NCBI RefSeq assembly: GCF_002834295.1
Contig: NZ_PISP01000003.1
Location: 62,001 to 126,000, forward strand
Length of the DNA: 64,000 nucleotides
From: Rhodohalobacter barkolensis
Lineage (GTDB): Bacteria; Bacteroidota; Rhodothermia; Balneolales; Balneolaceae
Direction of reading: 5' to 3'
In this document: piece after piece, positions 8,125-17,887 of the stretch
Layout: each line of letters starts with the position of its first letter
Numbering within the stretch: the first letter of the stretch is position 1
Notes under the pieces: generated by a model
What the model saw: the letters and a program-made list of their open reading frames with translations, nothing else
Databases searched by the model: none
What the model was told of the DNA's origin: nothing
Position numbers and translations under genes: made by a program

Positions 8125-9225
8125 ATGAAACTCCATTTACTTACTATCTACCTGTTTTTACTTTTTTCGGGATTTTTACTCTCCTGCAATTCCGTAACTA
8201 CGAATAGTTCAACTGATGAAAATGACAACGAAACTGAAGACAGCGGCTGGCTCATCCCGGAAGACCAGGTTTTTGTAGGTGCCGGGCGTGACGATATCCC
8301 CTCTATTGATGATCCTTCATTTAAACCTGTTGACGACATCGATTTTCTTGAGGATGATGAGCTTATTGTTGGAATTAAGATCGGGGATGAAATCAGAGGG
8401 TATCCCCATCATATATTGAATTACCATGAGATCGTCAACGATTTTATAGGAGAGGAGCCCGTAGCCATTACTTTTTGCCCGCTTACAGGATCTGCTATGG
8501 CATGGGACAGAGAGATTGAAGGGGAAATCACAGAGTTCGGCGTTTCCGGATTGATACACAAAAACAATCTCATCGCATACGACCGCGCCACGAATTCGTA
8601 TTGGAGCCAGATGCTTGAACAGAGCGTTAATGGTGAGCGAATTGGTACAAGACTGCAATCATACACTGTTATTGAGATGAACTGGGAAACGTGGAAACAG
8701 CATTTCCCAAATTCTGAAGTACTCACGGGCGAGACCGGATTTGATCGTGATTACTCCTCCTACCCATACGGCAGAAATTACAGCAATGACGACGACAATA
8801 TTGTATTTCCGATTCACCGGGAAGACGACAGGCTAAACCGAAAAGAGCTCGGACACGGAGTATTATACAATCTGGACTTGCACGTTTTTGTGTTGTCTGA
8901 TTTTCCTGAGTCTACGACGGTTATAAACAGAAACGTTGCCGGTGAAGACCTAGTGATCATTGGTAATTCTGAACAGGATTTTATCAACTCTTTTTCTGCT
9001 GTAGCATCCGATGGGACAAAACTGCGTTTTTCAATATCCGACCAAGAACCGCCGGCACTCTTGGAAGATGACGAGGGTAATATTTGGAACTACTTTGGTG
9101 AGGCAGTTTCAGGTCCCAGAACCGGTGAAAAACTTAAAACCATACGTTCGTACAACGCTTACTGGTTTGCCTGGGCAGATTTCTTTGGCCTTGATCCAAG
9201 AAGACCTCATATCTCTTATCCTTAA
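8125..9225 (+). CDS. DUF3179-domain lipoprotein
   Basis: 366 residues. Signal peptide with lipobox Cys21 (FLLSC), an acidic linker, then a DUF3179 domain: DDIPSIDDPSF, GDEIRGYPHHILNYHEIVND, AITFCPLTGSAMAWDR and SGLIHKNNLIAYDRATNSYWSQ are typical blocks, and the end YNAYWFAWADFFGLDPR matches the family C-terminus. The protein is exported and membrane-anchored. The family has no established reaction; the conserved His and Cys residues are suggestive of metal binding, which is inference. Convergent with the GH13 gene 3 nt away. Confidence 0.88.
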   Translation: MKLHLLTIYLFLLFSGFLLSCNSVTTNSSTDENDNETEDSGWLIPEDQVFVGAGRDDIPSIDDPSFKPVDDIDFLEDDELIVGIKIGDEIRGYPHHILNYHEIVNDFIGEEPVAITFCPLTGSAMAWDREIEGEITEFGVSGLIHKNNLIAYDRATNSYWSQMLEQSVNGERIGTRLQSYTVIEMNWETWKQHFPNSEVLTGETGFDRDYSSYPYGRNYSNDDDNIVFPIHREDDRLNRKELGHGVLYNLDLHVFVLSDFPESTTVINRNVAGEDLVIIGNSEQDFINSFSAVASDGTKLRFSISDQEPPALLEDDEGNIWNYFGEAVSGPRTGEKLKTIRSYNAYWFAWADFFGLDPRRPHISYP

Positions 9226-9228
9226 TTT

Positions 9229-10617
9229 TTAATTTTGTCTCACAAACACCCTGTAATCCCATGCTTTGAGCTCAAGAGTTGAATTTTCATCAAACTCAAC
9301 AGATTCATCGGTAAAATAATCAATGTACTCGCCGTGATGAAGTGACTCCTCTAATTCCAAGCTCTGAGGATCACCGGAAAAGTTAATCACTGCAAATACC
9401 TTGTTCTCCTCATTTTGCCGGACAAAACTGAGCACACTCTCTTCTGAACTGTTTGGCACGCGAATCATCGTTGCGCCCCACTCCGAATGCCATAATGCAG
9501 AGTTCTCTTTCATCAGTTCGAATAGTTTTTTGTAAAGGTCGCCAGTGGGATGATCTCTCCACACAATCGGATCTTTCTCAAAAAACTCCAGCCGCCGGTC
9601 ATTTCCGGCTTCCTGTCCGTTGTAGATTAGCGGCATGCCTTCGCCCACAACAGAGAGAACTATGGCCGCTTCCAAGCCATCTCCGAAAGCTTCATACATG
9701 GTACCTTCCCACGCGTTTTTGTCGTGATTGCTCACAAAGGTCATTCTCATGCTCTTTTTGGGAAAGGCACTCTCATTCCAGGAGTAGTAGACATAAAGCG
9801 GACTCAGATCCTCAGCATCACCAGTAGTTATTTTCTCCACAGCCTCGTACCAGCTCCATGCGTAAGTCATATCAAACGCCTCGGAATGCAGGTCACGCGA
9901 TTCCCATTCAGCCAGCATAAATACCGGTTTAACTCCTTCAAGTTCTTTTCGAACGTTATTCCAGAAATCGACCGGAACAAATCCGGCCACATCGGCACGA
10001 AAACCATCCACATCGGCCTCCTCAACCCAGTACTTCATCGCCTGGGTCATATACTCCCGCACTTCGGGTTTGCTGTAATCCAGGTCGATAATATCGGACC
10101 AGTCCCACCAGGGGGTCGGACGAAAATCTCCTTTCCAGTCGCGCGCATACCAGTTGGGATGTTCCTCCGTAAGCGGATTATCCCACGCGGTATGATTGGC
10201 CACCCAATCCAGAATCACATACATGCCCAGCTCGTGAGCCTTATTTACAAAACTCTTCAGGTCTTCGAGGTCACCAAACTCCGGATTGACGCTGTAATAA
10301 TCCTTCACCGAGTAAGGACTTCCCAGCGTTCCTTTTCTATTTTTCTCCCCGATTTCGTGAATCGGCATCAGCCAAAGAATATCCACTCCCAAATCCTTCA
10401 AACGTGGCAAGTGTTCCTCGGCGGCATTGAGTGTTCCCTCTTCAGTAAACTGCCGGGTGTTGATCTGGTAGATCGCGGCGTTTTTACTCCATTCAGGATG
10501 GTCCAGCTTCACATACTTTTGGGGCTGATACGGATCGGGTTTTTCTGAGCAAGCGGACACAATTAAAAATATTGAAATGAATAGAAGCGGCAGATGAAAA
10601 CGTTTCAAAAAAGTCAT
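9229..10617 (-). CDS. GH13 alpha-amylase family lipoprotein
   Basis: 462 residues from ATG 10617, chosen because the upstream in-frame extension to 10653 would read through the terminator of the preceding gene and because this start gives a signal peptide with lipobox Cys23 (IVSAC). The barrel shows YQINTRQF, DWVANHT, the nucleophile D in DGFRADVAGF, acid E in MLAEWES, and the stabiliser D in FVSNHDKNAW. It should cleave or rearrange alpha-glucans outside the cytoplasm. The compact C-terminal beta domain ends in KAWDYRVFVRQN. Confidence 0.9.
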   Translation of the reverse strand: MTFLKRFHLPLLFISIFLIVSACSEKPDPYQPQKYVKLDHPEWSKNAAIYQINTRQFTEEGTLNAAEEHLPRLKDLGVDILWLMPIHEIGEKNRKGTLGSPYSVKDYYSVNPEFGDLEDLKSFVNKAHELGMYVILDWVANHTAWDNPLTEEHPNWYARDWKGDFRPTPWWDWSDIIDLDYSKPEVREYMTQAMKYWVEEADVDGFRADVAGFVPVDFWNNVRKELEGVKPVFMLAEWESRDLHSEAFDMTYAWSWYEAVEKITTGDAEDLSPLYVYYSWNESAFPKKSMRMTFVSNHDKNAWEGTMYEAFGDGLEAAIVLSVVGEGMPLIYNGQEAGNDRRLEFFEKDPIVWRDHPTGDLYKKLFELMKENSALWHSEWGATMIRVPNSSEESVLSFVRQNEENKVFAVINFSGDPQSLELEESLHHGEYIDYFTDESVEFDENSTLELKAWDYRVFVRQN

Positions 10618-10633
10618 AGAAAAGTAGATTAAA

Positions 10634-10677
10634 TAAAAAAAGGCAGCACTCAACCCTTTCGGTTAAACACTGCCTTT
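10634..10677 (-). terminator. Terminator of the DAHP synthase gene
   Basis: AAAGGCAG (10639-10646) pairs with CTGCCTTT (10670-10677), with extra AACC/GGTT pairing above an imperfect middle; on the minus strand it is followed by a T run. It separates the DAHP synthase gene from the GH13 gene, whose start must lie below it. Confidence 0.7.
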
Positions 10678-10715
10678 AAAATAATTGAAAAACGATAAAC
10701 TACAATGAAATTGTA

Positions 10716-12116
10716 TTACGACCGGTAGCTTTTATTCCACTCTCGCGCTACCAGAAAAGCCATTTCCAGGCTCTGTTCGTAGTTGAGTCGTGGATCACAG
10801 TAGGTTTCATAGTTGGTGCCCAATCCGGCTTCATTCAGGCCGTTGGCTCCGCCCACACATTCGGTTACGTTATCACCGGTCAGTTCCAGGTGTACGCCGC
10901 CCAAATAGCTGCCTTCCGCGCGGTGAACAGCAAAGGTCTCCTTAATTTCATCCAGGATATCATCAAACCGGCGTGTTTTAACTTTATTTTCAGTAGCAAA
11001 CGTATTTCCGTGCATCGGATCACAGCTCCAGACGACCGGGTGACCGGCTTTTTTCACGGCTTTGATGTATCTCGGCAGATGCTCCTTCACTTCATCCACT
11101 CCCATTCGGGAGATCAACACAATCTTCCCGGCCTCGTGATTTGGATTGAGCTTGTCCATAATTTCGATCGTCTCATCCACATCAAACGGAGGACCAACCT
11201 TAATTCCGATCGGATTTTCAATTCCGCGCAGATACTCCACGTGAGCGCCGTCTAACTGCTTGGTACGATTTCCGAGCCACACCATGTGTCCGCTCAGATT
11301 GAACCATCCCGCTTTTCTAGGCACCTGACGTGTCTGGGCTGAATCGTAATAGAGATTCAGCGCCTCATGTGAGGTATAAATATCTACTTTATGCAGCGTA
11401 CTGAATGTGTTGGGCGTAATCGTTTCCATAAAGTTAATCGCCTTATGGATCGAGTTTACCATCGCTTCGTAGTCTTTGTAATACTCGTTATTCTGCATAA
11501 AATCGAGCTCCCACTGTTCGGGATGCTGCAGATCGGCAAACCCTTCATCGGCCAGCGCACGAAGAAAATTGAGCGTCAGGGCTGATTTCTCATATCCTTT
11601 GATCAAACGCTGTGGATCGGGAGTTCGGGCCTCTTTATTTGGTTCAAAACTGTTGATCAAATCGCCGCGGTAGTTGAGCATCTCCACACCGTCAATCGTT
11701 TCGGAATCTTTGGATCGCGGTTTGGCGTACTGACCGGCAATTCGTCCCACCCGCAGAATCGGTGTACTCATCTCATGCACCAGAATAAAACTCATCTGGA
11801 GCATCACCTTTAGCATATTCACAATTTTGGGAGCCGTGCAGGCGTCAAATGTCTCAGCACAGTCTCCGCCCCAAAGCAGAAATCCTTCGCCCTTCGACAC
11901 ATTCGCCAGTTTAGTTTTGAGCGCCTCGATCTCCCACGATGTGATAAGTGGCGGCAAACTTCTAAGTTGACGGTATGCATTCTCCAACTCTACTGAATCG
12001 GGATAGGGCGGCAGCTGCTCAATCGGTTTGGAATTCCATGAAAGCGGACTCCATCCATTTTCATTTGGTTTCAGTTCGATATTGAGCGGATTTGCAGTTT
12101 TGGGGTTGGTTGTCAT
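10716..12116 (-). CDS. 3-deoxy-7-phosphoheptulonate synthase, class II (plant-like DAHP synthase)
   Basis: 466 residues from ATG 12116; a TTG at 12143 preceded by AAGG would add nine residues and cannot be excluded. It condenses phosphoenolpyruvate and erythrose 4-phosphate in the first step of the shikimate pathway. Class II signatures are WSPLSWNSKPIEQLPPYPD, LLWGGDCAETFDAC, VGRIAGQYAKPRSKDSE, HMVWLGNRTKQLDGAHVEYLRG (by its ends), WSCDPMHGNT and GGVHLELTGDNVTEC. Single gene with its own terminator. Confidence 0.95.
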   Translation of the reverse strand: MTTNPKTANPLNIELKPNENGWSPLSWNSKPIEQLPPYPDSVELENAYRQLRSLPPLITSWEIEALKTKLANVSKGEGFLLWGGDCAETFDACTAPKIVNMLKVMLQMSFILVHEMSTPILRVGRIAGQYAKPRSKDSETIDGVEMLNYRGDLINSFEPNKEARTPDPQRLIKGYEKSALTLNFLRALADEGFADLQHPEQWELDFMQNNEYYKDYEAMVNSIHKAINFMETITPNTFSTLHKVDIYTSHEALNLYYDSAQTRQVPRKAGWFNLSGHMVWLGNRTKQLDGAHVEYLRGIENPIGIKVGPPFDVDETIEIMDKLNPNHEAGKIVLISRMGVDEVKEHLPRYIKAVKKAGHPVVWSCDPMHGNTFATENKVKTRRFDDILDEIKETFAVHRAEGSYLGGVHLELTGDNVTECVGGANGLNEAGLGTNYETYCDPRLNYEQSLEMAFLVAREWNKSYRS

Positions 12117-12320
12117 TGAGTGAACATATACTTGAGATTTCAAAAATAGCCTTAAAAATAAGGGGAATTCTGCATAAAGCCTATTTTTTGCTTTTACTCA
12201 ATTCCAAACAATCCCCGAATGTGATTCGTTTTTTATTTGTTTGATCCATATGCCTTTCCGTTAAACGTTTCGTATTTTTGACGGTTGCCTAATTGAATTC
12301 TGAATACAGTCAGCACACTT

Positions 12321-15164
12321 TTGAAAAATAACATCATCATCCGCGGAGCGCGCGAACACAATCTCAAAAATTTCGACATCGACATTCCCCGGGAGCAGCT
12401 CGTGGTTTTCACCGGCCTGTCGGGATCGGGCAAATCCTCCCTCGCCTTCGATACGATTTATGCGGAAGGACAGCGACGATTTATGGAGTCGCTCTCAGCC
12501 TACGCACGTCAGTTTCTCGGAATGATGGAGCGTCCCGAAGTGGATTTTATCGACGGACTCTCCCCTGTGATCTCCATCGATCAGAAAACGACCAACCGGA
12601 ATCCGCGTTCAACGGTTGGGACCGTTACGGAAATCTATGACTTTCTGCGTCTTCTTTACGCCCGCATCGGTGTACCCTACTCCTACATCTCCGGCAATAA
12701 GATGGAGAAACAGACTTCCGACCAGATTGTGCAGGCAATTATGGAGCTGTCAAAGGGAACCAAAGCGTACTGCATGGCACCGGTGGTTCGCGGACGAAAA
12801 GGTCATTATCGCGAACTGTTTGAGCAGATGCAGAAACAGGGTTTTGTAAAAGCCCGCGTGGACGGTGAGCTGATCGACCTAGAGGGAGAAATTAAGCTGG
12901 ATCGATACAAAACACATAATGTAGAAGTTGTAGTGGATCGTTTTGTGATCTCCCCAAAGAGCGAAAAACGAATTTCCGATAGCGTTCACATGGCGCTGGA
13001 GATGGCCGACGGTAATCTGATTCTCGGCATTCAGGAGGATGGCAAAATCACAGACAAGGTTTTTTCAAAACATCTGTATGATCCCGAAAGCGGACTCTCT
13101 TATGAGGATCCCGCACCCAACCTCTTTTCCTTCAACTCCCCCTACGGTGCGTGTAAAGCGTGTAACGGACTTGGCTACCGGTATGATGTAAGCCGGGAAC
13201 TGGTGATCCCAAATCCCGATCAGACCATTGCTGAAGGCGCCATTCGATTCCTTGGGGAACCGCGCGATATTTTCATCTTCAAGCAGCTACAGGCTGTACT
13301 GGAATCGGTTGATCTGGATTTTCACACGCCGATCAAAAATTTTCCGGAAGAAGCTCTTGACCTGCTTTTTGATGGAGGCGAAGATCAGAAATTCAACGTC
13401 AGCTACGATTTCAAAAACAGTAATGTTACTTATAAACACTCATACGCCGGCCTGAGGAATATTATCAGTGATCAGTATGAGGACAGCAAGTCCAATAAGC
13501 AGAGAGACAAAGCCAAGGCTTATCTCTCCAAAATTGACTGCCCGGAATGCGGCGGCGGGCGACTCAACAAGGAAGCCCTCTCTTACAAAATTGACGGATA
13601 TGGAATTCATGACCTCGTCAATCAGGATATTAAAAATCTGCGTCTCGCCATTGGTAACCTGAAACTAACCGAACGACAGCGAAAAATTGGCCAGCAGGTT
13701 TTGAAAGAGGTGATCGACCGGATCGACTTTCTTTTGAATGTTGGTCTGAACTACCTGACGCTGAATCGCGAGGCTCAAACACTGAGTGGCGGTGAAGCGC
13801 AGCGGATCCGGCTGGCTACACAAATTGGGACTCAGCTCGTTGGCGTTCTATACATTCTGGACGAACCAAGCATTGGGCTGCATCAGCGGGACAACATCAA
13901 ACTGATTCATTCCCTGGAAACACTTCGCGATCTGGGTAACAGCGTGATTGTTGTGGAGCACGATCGGGAAACCATTGAGCATGCCGATTACGTGGTTGAT
14001 TTGGGTCCGGGTGCCGGAACAGAAGGCGGTTATGTCGTCACGCAAGGAACACCGGATGAGCTGGACCCCGAAGCGATGACCACTAAATTTTTACGGGACG
14101 AAGAGGTAATTCCATACCCTGAAAAGCGCAGGAATGGAAGCGGAAAATCGATCACTCTTCACGATGCTCGCGGTCACAACCTGAAAAATGTGGATGTGGA
14201 TATTCCACTCGGAAAGTTTATCTGTGTGACCGGTGTGAGCGGAAGCGGTAAAAGTTCACTCATCAACCAAACACTGGTTCCGATTCTTTCCAATGAATTT
14301 TACAACTCCAAGTCGGTTCCGCTACCCTACAAATCAGTGGAAGGTCTGAATAATGTAGACAAGGTGATTTCGATCGATCAAAGTCCGATTGGCAGAACGC
14401 CACGATCCAATCCCGGAACTTACACGAAAGTATTTGACCACATTCGTTCGCTTTTTGCTGAGCTGCCTGAATCTAAAATCCGCGGTTACGATCAGGGGCG
14501 ATTCTCTTTTAATGTAAAAGGAGGCCGCTGTGAAGCGTGTCGGGGAGACGGTGTCCGTAAAATTGAGATGAATTTTCTGCCCGATATCTACGTGGATTGC
14601 GAATCGTGCAATGGAAAACGCTACAATCGTGAAACCCTTGAGATTCACTACAAAGGCAAAAATATTTCCGATGTGTTGCAAATGCCGATCAGTGAAGCCG
14701 AGGAGTTTTTTGATTCGGTTCCGTCTATCAAACGAAAACTGGAAACCCTAAACTCTGTCGGGCTCGGGTATTTGACACTTGGTCAGTCGAGCACAACATT
14801 AAGTGGCGGTGAAGCTCAGCGAATCAAGCTATCCAGAGAACTTTCAAAAATTGGAACGGGTGATACTATTTACATTATGGATGAACCCACAACCGGGCTC
14901 CACTTTCAGGATGTAAGGATGCTGGTGGATGTGGTCCAGAAGCTGGTAGAAAAAGGAAATACTGTTATTGTTATCGAGCATAATCTGGATCTGATCAAAG
15001 CAGCCGACTGGATCATCGACATTGGCCCCGAAGGAGGAGCGGATGGCGGAGAAATTATCGCAGAAGGAACACCGGAGGAGATTGCGGAAGTCAAAGAGAG
15101 TTATACCGGCAATTTTCTGAAGCAGGAGTTTGAGAGGGAAAAGAAAATAGTCAGTACACAGTAG
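12321..15164 (+). CDS. uvrA: UvrA, excinuclease ABC subunit A
   Basis: 947 residues, standard length. Two ABC ATPase halves: Walker A GLSGSGKS in the first and GVSGSGKS in the second, signature loops [12 protein letters not shown] and [12 protein letters not shown], and zinc-binding cysteine groups [19 protein letters not shown] and [19 protein letters not shown]. It recognises bulky DNA damage with UvrB. The start is a TTG: the canonical N-terminus [13 protein letters not shown] begins four codons later and an in-frame stop at 12294 leaves no ATG upstream. The stop codon lies inside the first unit of a heptanucleotide repeat array. Confidence 0.98.
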   Translation: MKNNIIIRGAREHNLKNFDIDIPREQLVVFTGLSGSGKSSLAFDTIYAEGQRRFMESLSAYARQFLGMMERPEVDFIDGLSPVISIDQKTTNRNPRSTVGTVTEIYDFLRLLYARIGVPYSYISGNKMEKQTSDQIVQAIMELSKGTKAYCMAPVVRGRKGHYRELFEQMQKQGFVKARVDGELIDLEGEIKLDRYKTHNVEVVVDRFVISPKSEKRISDSVHMALEMADGNLILGIQEDGKITDKVFSKHLYDPESGLSYEDPAPNLFSFNSPYGACKACNGLGYRYDVSRELVIPNPDQTIAEGAIRFLGEPRDIFIFKQLQAVLESVDLDFHTPIKNFPEEALDLLFDGGEDQKFNVSYDFKNSNVTYKHSYAGLRNIISDQYEDSKSNKQRDKAKAYLSKIDCPECGGGRLNKEALSYKIDGYGIHDLVNQDIKNLRLAIGNLKLTERQRKIGQQVLKEVIDRIDFLLNVGLNYLTLNREAQTLSGGEAQRIRLATQIGTQLVGVLYILDEPSIGLHQRDNIKLIHSLETLRDLGNSVIVVEHDRETIEHADYVVDLGPGAGTEGGYVVTQGTPDELDPEAMTTKFLRDEEVIPYPEKRRNGSGKSITLHDARGHNLKNVDVDIPLGKFICVTGVSGSGKSSLINQTLVPILSNEFYNSKSVPLPYKSVEGLNNVDKVISIDQSPIGRTPRSNPGTYTKVFDHIRSLFAELPESKIRGYDQGRFSFNVKGGRCEACRGDGVRKIEMNFLPDIYVDCESCNGKRYNRETLEIHYKGKNISDVLQMPISEAEEFFDSVPSIKRKLETLNSVGLGYLTLGQSSTTLSGGEAQRIKLSRELSKIGTGDTIYIMDEPTTGLHFQDVRMLVDVVQKLVEKGNTVIVIEHNLDLIKAADWIIDIGPEGGADGGEIIAEGTPEEIAEVKESYTGNFLKQEFEREKKIVSTQ

Positions 15165-15228
15165 GCAGTAGGCAGTTGGCAGTTGGCAGTTGGCAGTTGG
15201 CAGTTGGCAGTTGGCAGTTGGCAGTAAG
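15159..15228. repeat. Tandem heptanucleotide array (CAGTTGG)n
   Basis: Ten 7-bp units in a row: two CAGTAGG, seven perfect CAGTTGG (15173-15221) and one CAGTAAG. The first unit supplies the uvrA stop codon. The array is prone to slippage, and because the stop comes first, copy-number change would not alter UvrA. Confidence 0.95.
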
Positions 15229-15311
15229 AAAAGCTACACAGAGTTATTCATAACTCATCATTACAGTCAAACTGTTTGCTGTTTATCTTTGCGGAATTGC
15301 GTAAAAATTAA

Positions 15312-15343
15312 TTTGTCAACCGTCAGTCATCTGACTATTTTTG
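15312..15343 (+). promoter_or_regulatory. Bacteroidota-type promoter TTTG-N20-TATTTTTG
   Basis: TTTG at 15312-15315 and TATTTTTG at 15336-15343 are separated by 20 bp, matching the known Bacteroidota primary-sigma consensus TTTG-N19-21-TAnnTTTG. The -7 block ends only 8 nt before the start codon at 15352, implying a leaderless or nearly leaderless mRNA. A similar TATTTTTGAC occurs at 12273-12282 before uvrA but without a -33 block. Confidence 0.5.
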
Positions 15344-15351
15344 ACAGTCTG

Positions 15352-15909
15352 ATGAAAAATCGATTTTCACATATCGTTCGCACGTCTATTGTCACGTTTT
15401 TGATGGCCGGAATGTTGGCACATCTGCTTGTGCCATTCACGAGTCATGCCCAAAAAACAGCTTTTACCCAGTGGCTGAATCACAATGTGGCAGCCAATGG
15501 AGACGAAGCGGAAAATGAGCTTCGAAGTGCAATTCGAAAACTACCCGAGCAGACATCAGATTTTCGTGTATTGGTTGAGCAGGCATCACAGCTTGTGGCC
15601 AATAACAGAGATGAGTTCAGATTAAATGTTGCATTTCCCGTATCGACCGGTGATCACGTTACATCCTGGCTGGTAAGCCAATGGAATGTTTTTCAACAGC
15701 ACCAAACCGGAACCGATGCGTTATTACCGGAAACCTCTGCTCCGGTCCAGAAATGGTTGAATACGAACAACCTTTCAAAAACAATTCTTGGTATAACTGA
15801 TAAGTTTGATACTTATAATCGTGGATTTGATAAAGCTATTTTATCTCCCGCATTGATCAGAAACCTGATTGAACCCCTTACGAGTGGAATCAGTATTAAT
15901 GCTCCTTAG
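15352..15909 (+). CDS. Exported protein of unknown function
   Basis: 185 residues from ATG 15352. The longer open frame back to 15190 would translate the heptamer array and the promoter, so it is rejected. An N-terminal signal peptide (hydrophobic from about residue 10 to 30, ending FTSHAQ) is followed by a helical-looking domain with no recognisable motif: repeated Glu/Leu/Arg patterns such as ELRSAIRKLPEQTSDFRVLV. No cysteine or lipobox. It sits just upstream of secD with 130 nt between and may be cotranscribed, but no role can be assigned. Confidence 0.6.
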   Translation: MKNRFSHIVRTSIVTFLMAGMLAHLLVPFTSHAQKTAFTQWLNHNVAANGDEAENELRSAIRKLPEQTSDFRVLVEQASQLVANNRDEFRLNVAFPVSTGDHVTSWLVSQWNVFQQHQTGTDALLPETSAPVQKWLNTNNLSKTILGITDKFDTYNRGFDKAILSPALIRNLIEPLTSGISINAP

Positions 15910-16041
15910 TTTTTTTGTTTGTCGATGAACCGGTCCCTCACTACCCGATTAGGATTTTATTCGACAAACCTCCCCTTCTCAATTAAATTCTTGCCACAAT
16001 CGGCAGATGTTATCAATTCAAAACTTTTGAAGTAAAAACCT

Positions 16042-17847
16042 ATGAAAAGTCAAAACAACGGTTTTAAAATCGGTTCTATCGTCGTCTTTCTTGGACTGAC
16101 GCTCTGGTACCTTTTTCCAACCTTACAATGGAATTTAGAACAGCGTCATATGGCAGATATGACGGACTCGGAAAGAGTTCAGTATCGGGCCGAAAACTTG
16201 GAAAAGCTGAACAGCCTTCAGGAAAAATCACTTTCTCTCGGCCTGGATCTACAGGGCGGAATGTATGTAACTCTTGAAATTGGAACCTCACAATTAGTTC
16301 TCGAACTTGCCGGTGACTATGCCGACGACTACCTCGAGGAAGTGATTTCAGTATCTGCTGAGCGCGCAATGGAACAGCGAACAGACTTTATTGACGAGTT
16401 TGTCAATGAGTTTGAATCCCGTGATCCCGATGCAATGCTAAGCCGGTACTATCGGTCTGATGCAGATGAGATCACACGAAGATCCTCAAATGAAGAGATC
16501 ACCACATTTCTAAAAACTCAGCGTGATGAAGCCGTAACCCGGGCAATGGAAATTATCCGTTCCCGAGTTGACCGTTTTGGTGTAACTGAGCCGGGCATCC
16601 TCCAACAGGGAAACAATCGTATAGTTGTGGAGCTTCCCGGCGTGGATGATGAGGAACGTGTACGAGACCTCCTCCGTGGTACTGCCCGATTGGAGTTCAG
16701 AATGGTTGCCGAGCCGGATGAAATCAATGCGGCCAAGCAGCAAGTTGTAGACTACTTCCAGAACAATCAGGAAGAGTTGGAAGAAGTTGGAGAAGAAAAT
16801 CTGCTTGAAGTTTTCGACCCAAATGGTCGTAACCAATATGTTTTCGGTTATGCTGCCGGACCGGATACTTCTGTGGTAAATACACTTCTACAAAAAGAAG
16901 ATGTTCAGCGACTCATCCCCCGAAATACCACTTTAATGTGGGGTGCACAGCCTTTTGCAACCGATGGCGGGCTCGAGCTTTTTGAACTGATTGCCGTACG
17001 AAGTCAAATTGAACTGACCGGTGATGTGATTGATGAAGCCCGTGTGGCTTTTGACCCAACAACCAACGCTTCAGAAGTTTCCATGACCATGGACTCTGAA
17101 GGTGCGCGACGCTGGGCCCGAATTACCGGCGCCAATATTGGACGACCTGTAGCCATTGCTCTCGACGGTTATGTCGTTTCTTACCCAACCGTTCAAAATG
17201 CGATTAACAACGGTCGCTCCTCCATTACAGGAATTGGTAATGTTCAGGATGCGGAAGATTTGGTAAACATCCTGCTTTCGGGTGCCCTGCCTGCTCCACT
17301 CGATATTGTTGAGGAGCGAACTGTTGGTGCATCACTTGGTGAAGCATCCATTAGTGCAGGTCTCTATTCCACCCTATTTGGGTTAATGGTAGTTGCACTC
17401 TTTATGATTGTTTACTACCGCACTGGTGGAGCAATTGCCGACATTGCCCTGATCCTCAACATTATTTTTATACTGGGTATTTTGGCCGCATTCCAGGCCA
17501 CGCTTACCCTTCCCGGTATGGCCGGTATTGTATTAACGATCGGTATGGCGGTAGATGCCAACGTACTGATCTTTGACAGGATTCGTGAAGAGATGCGAGG
17601 AGGTAAAACACTGCGTGCAGCCATCGATAATGGTTACTCCAATGCGATGAGTGCGATTATTGATGCAAACGTAACCACCTTCTTCGTAGCAATTATTCTC
17701 TACAGTTTCGGAGTTGGACCCATTAAAGGTTTCGCTGTAACTCTGATGGCAGGTATTGTAGCATCTCTCTTTAGTGCAATTGTGATCACACGCGTGATTG
17801 TAGACTACCTGACGCGAGAAAAAACCGCAAATGTAAACTTCGGTTAA
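16042..17847 (+). CDS. secD: SecD, protein translocase accessory subunit
   Basis: 601 residues. First membrane helix at the N-terminus, then a large periplasmic domain with LGLDLQGGMYVTLEI (D1 motif), RSRVDRFGVTEPGILQQG and VELPGVDD, and five C-terminal helices containing GLMVVALFMIVYYR and GMAVDANVLIFDRIREE, the RND-family D5 signature. With SecF it uses proton motive force to help pull exported proteins across the inner membrane. secF follows 40 nt downstream. Confidence 0.97.
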   Translation: MKSQNNGFKIGSIVVFLGLTLWYLFPTLQWNLEQRHMADMTDSERVQYRAENLEKLNSLQEKSLSLGLDLQGGMYVTLEIGTSQLVLELAGDYADDYLEEVISVSAERAMEQRTDFIDEFVNEFESRDPDAMLSRYYRSDADEITRRSSNEEITTFLKTQRDEAVTRAMEIIRSRVDRFGVTEPGILQQGNNRIVVELPGVDDEERVRDLLRGTARLEFRMVAEPDEINAAKQQVVDYFQNNQEELEEVGEENLLEVFDPNGRNQYVFGYAAGPDTSVVNTLLQKEDVQRLIPRNTTLMWGAQPFATDGGLELFELIAVRSQIELTGDVIDEARVAFDPTTNASEVSMTMDSEGARRWARITGANIGRPVAIALDGYVVSYPTVQNAINNGRSSITGIGNVQDAEDLVNILLSGALPAPLDIVEERTVGASLGEASISAGLYSTLFGLMVVALFMIVYYRTGGAIADIALILNIIFILGILAAFQATLTLPGMAGIVLTIGMAVDANVLIFDRIREEMRGGKTLRAAIDNGYSNAMSAIIDANVTTFFVAIILYSFGVGPIKGFAVTLMAGIVASLFSAIVITRVIVDYLTREKTANVNFG

Positions 17848-17887
17848 TCAATCACGAATTTAAACAGTTTAAAAAAAGGTAAACATT

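Noticed and set aside
9724-10548. Long plus-strand open frame opposite the GH13 gene
   Set aside because: Shadow frame: the complementary strand carries full catalytic motifs of a GH13 enzyme, and this one has no recognisable domain.
10618-10653. Upstream extension of the GH13 gene
   Set aside because: It begins inside the terminator hairpin of the preceding gene and would hide the lipoprotein signal.
12273-12282. Bacteroidota-type promoter before uvrA
   Set aside because: TATTTTTGAC matches the -7 block, but no TTTG lies 19-21 bp upstream, so it is only a weak candidate.
15159-15228. CRISPR array
   Set aside because: Units are 7 bp with no unique spacers; it is a simple tandem repeat. No cas genes are present.
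15190-15351. Upstream extension of the exported unknown protein
   Set aside because: It would translate the heptamer array and the promoter, and would bury the signal peptide internally.
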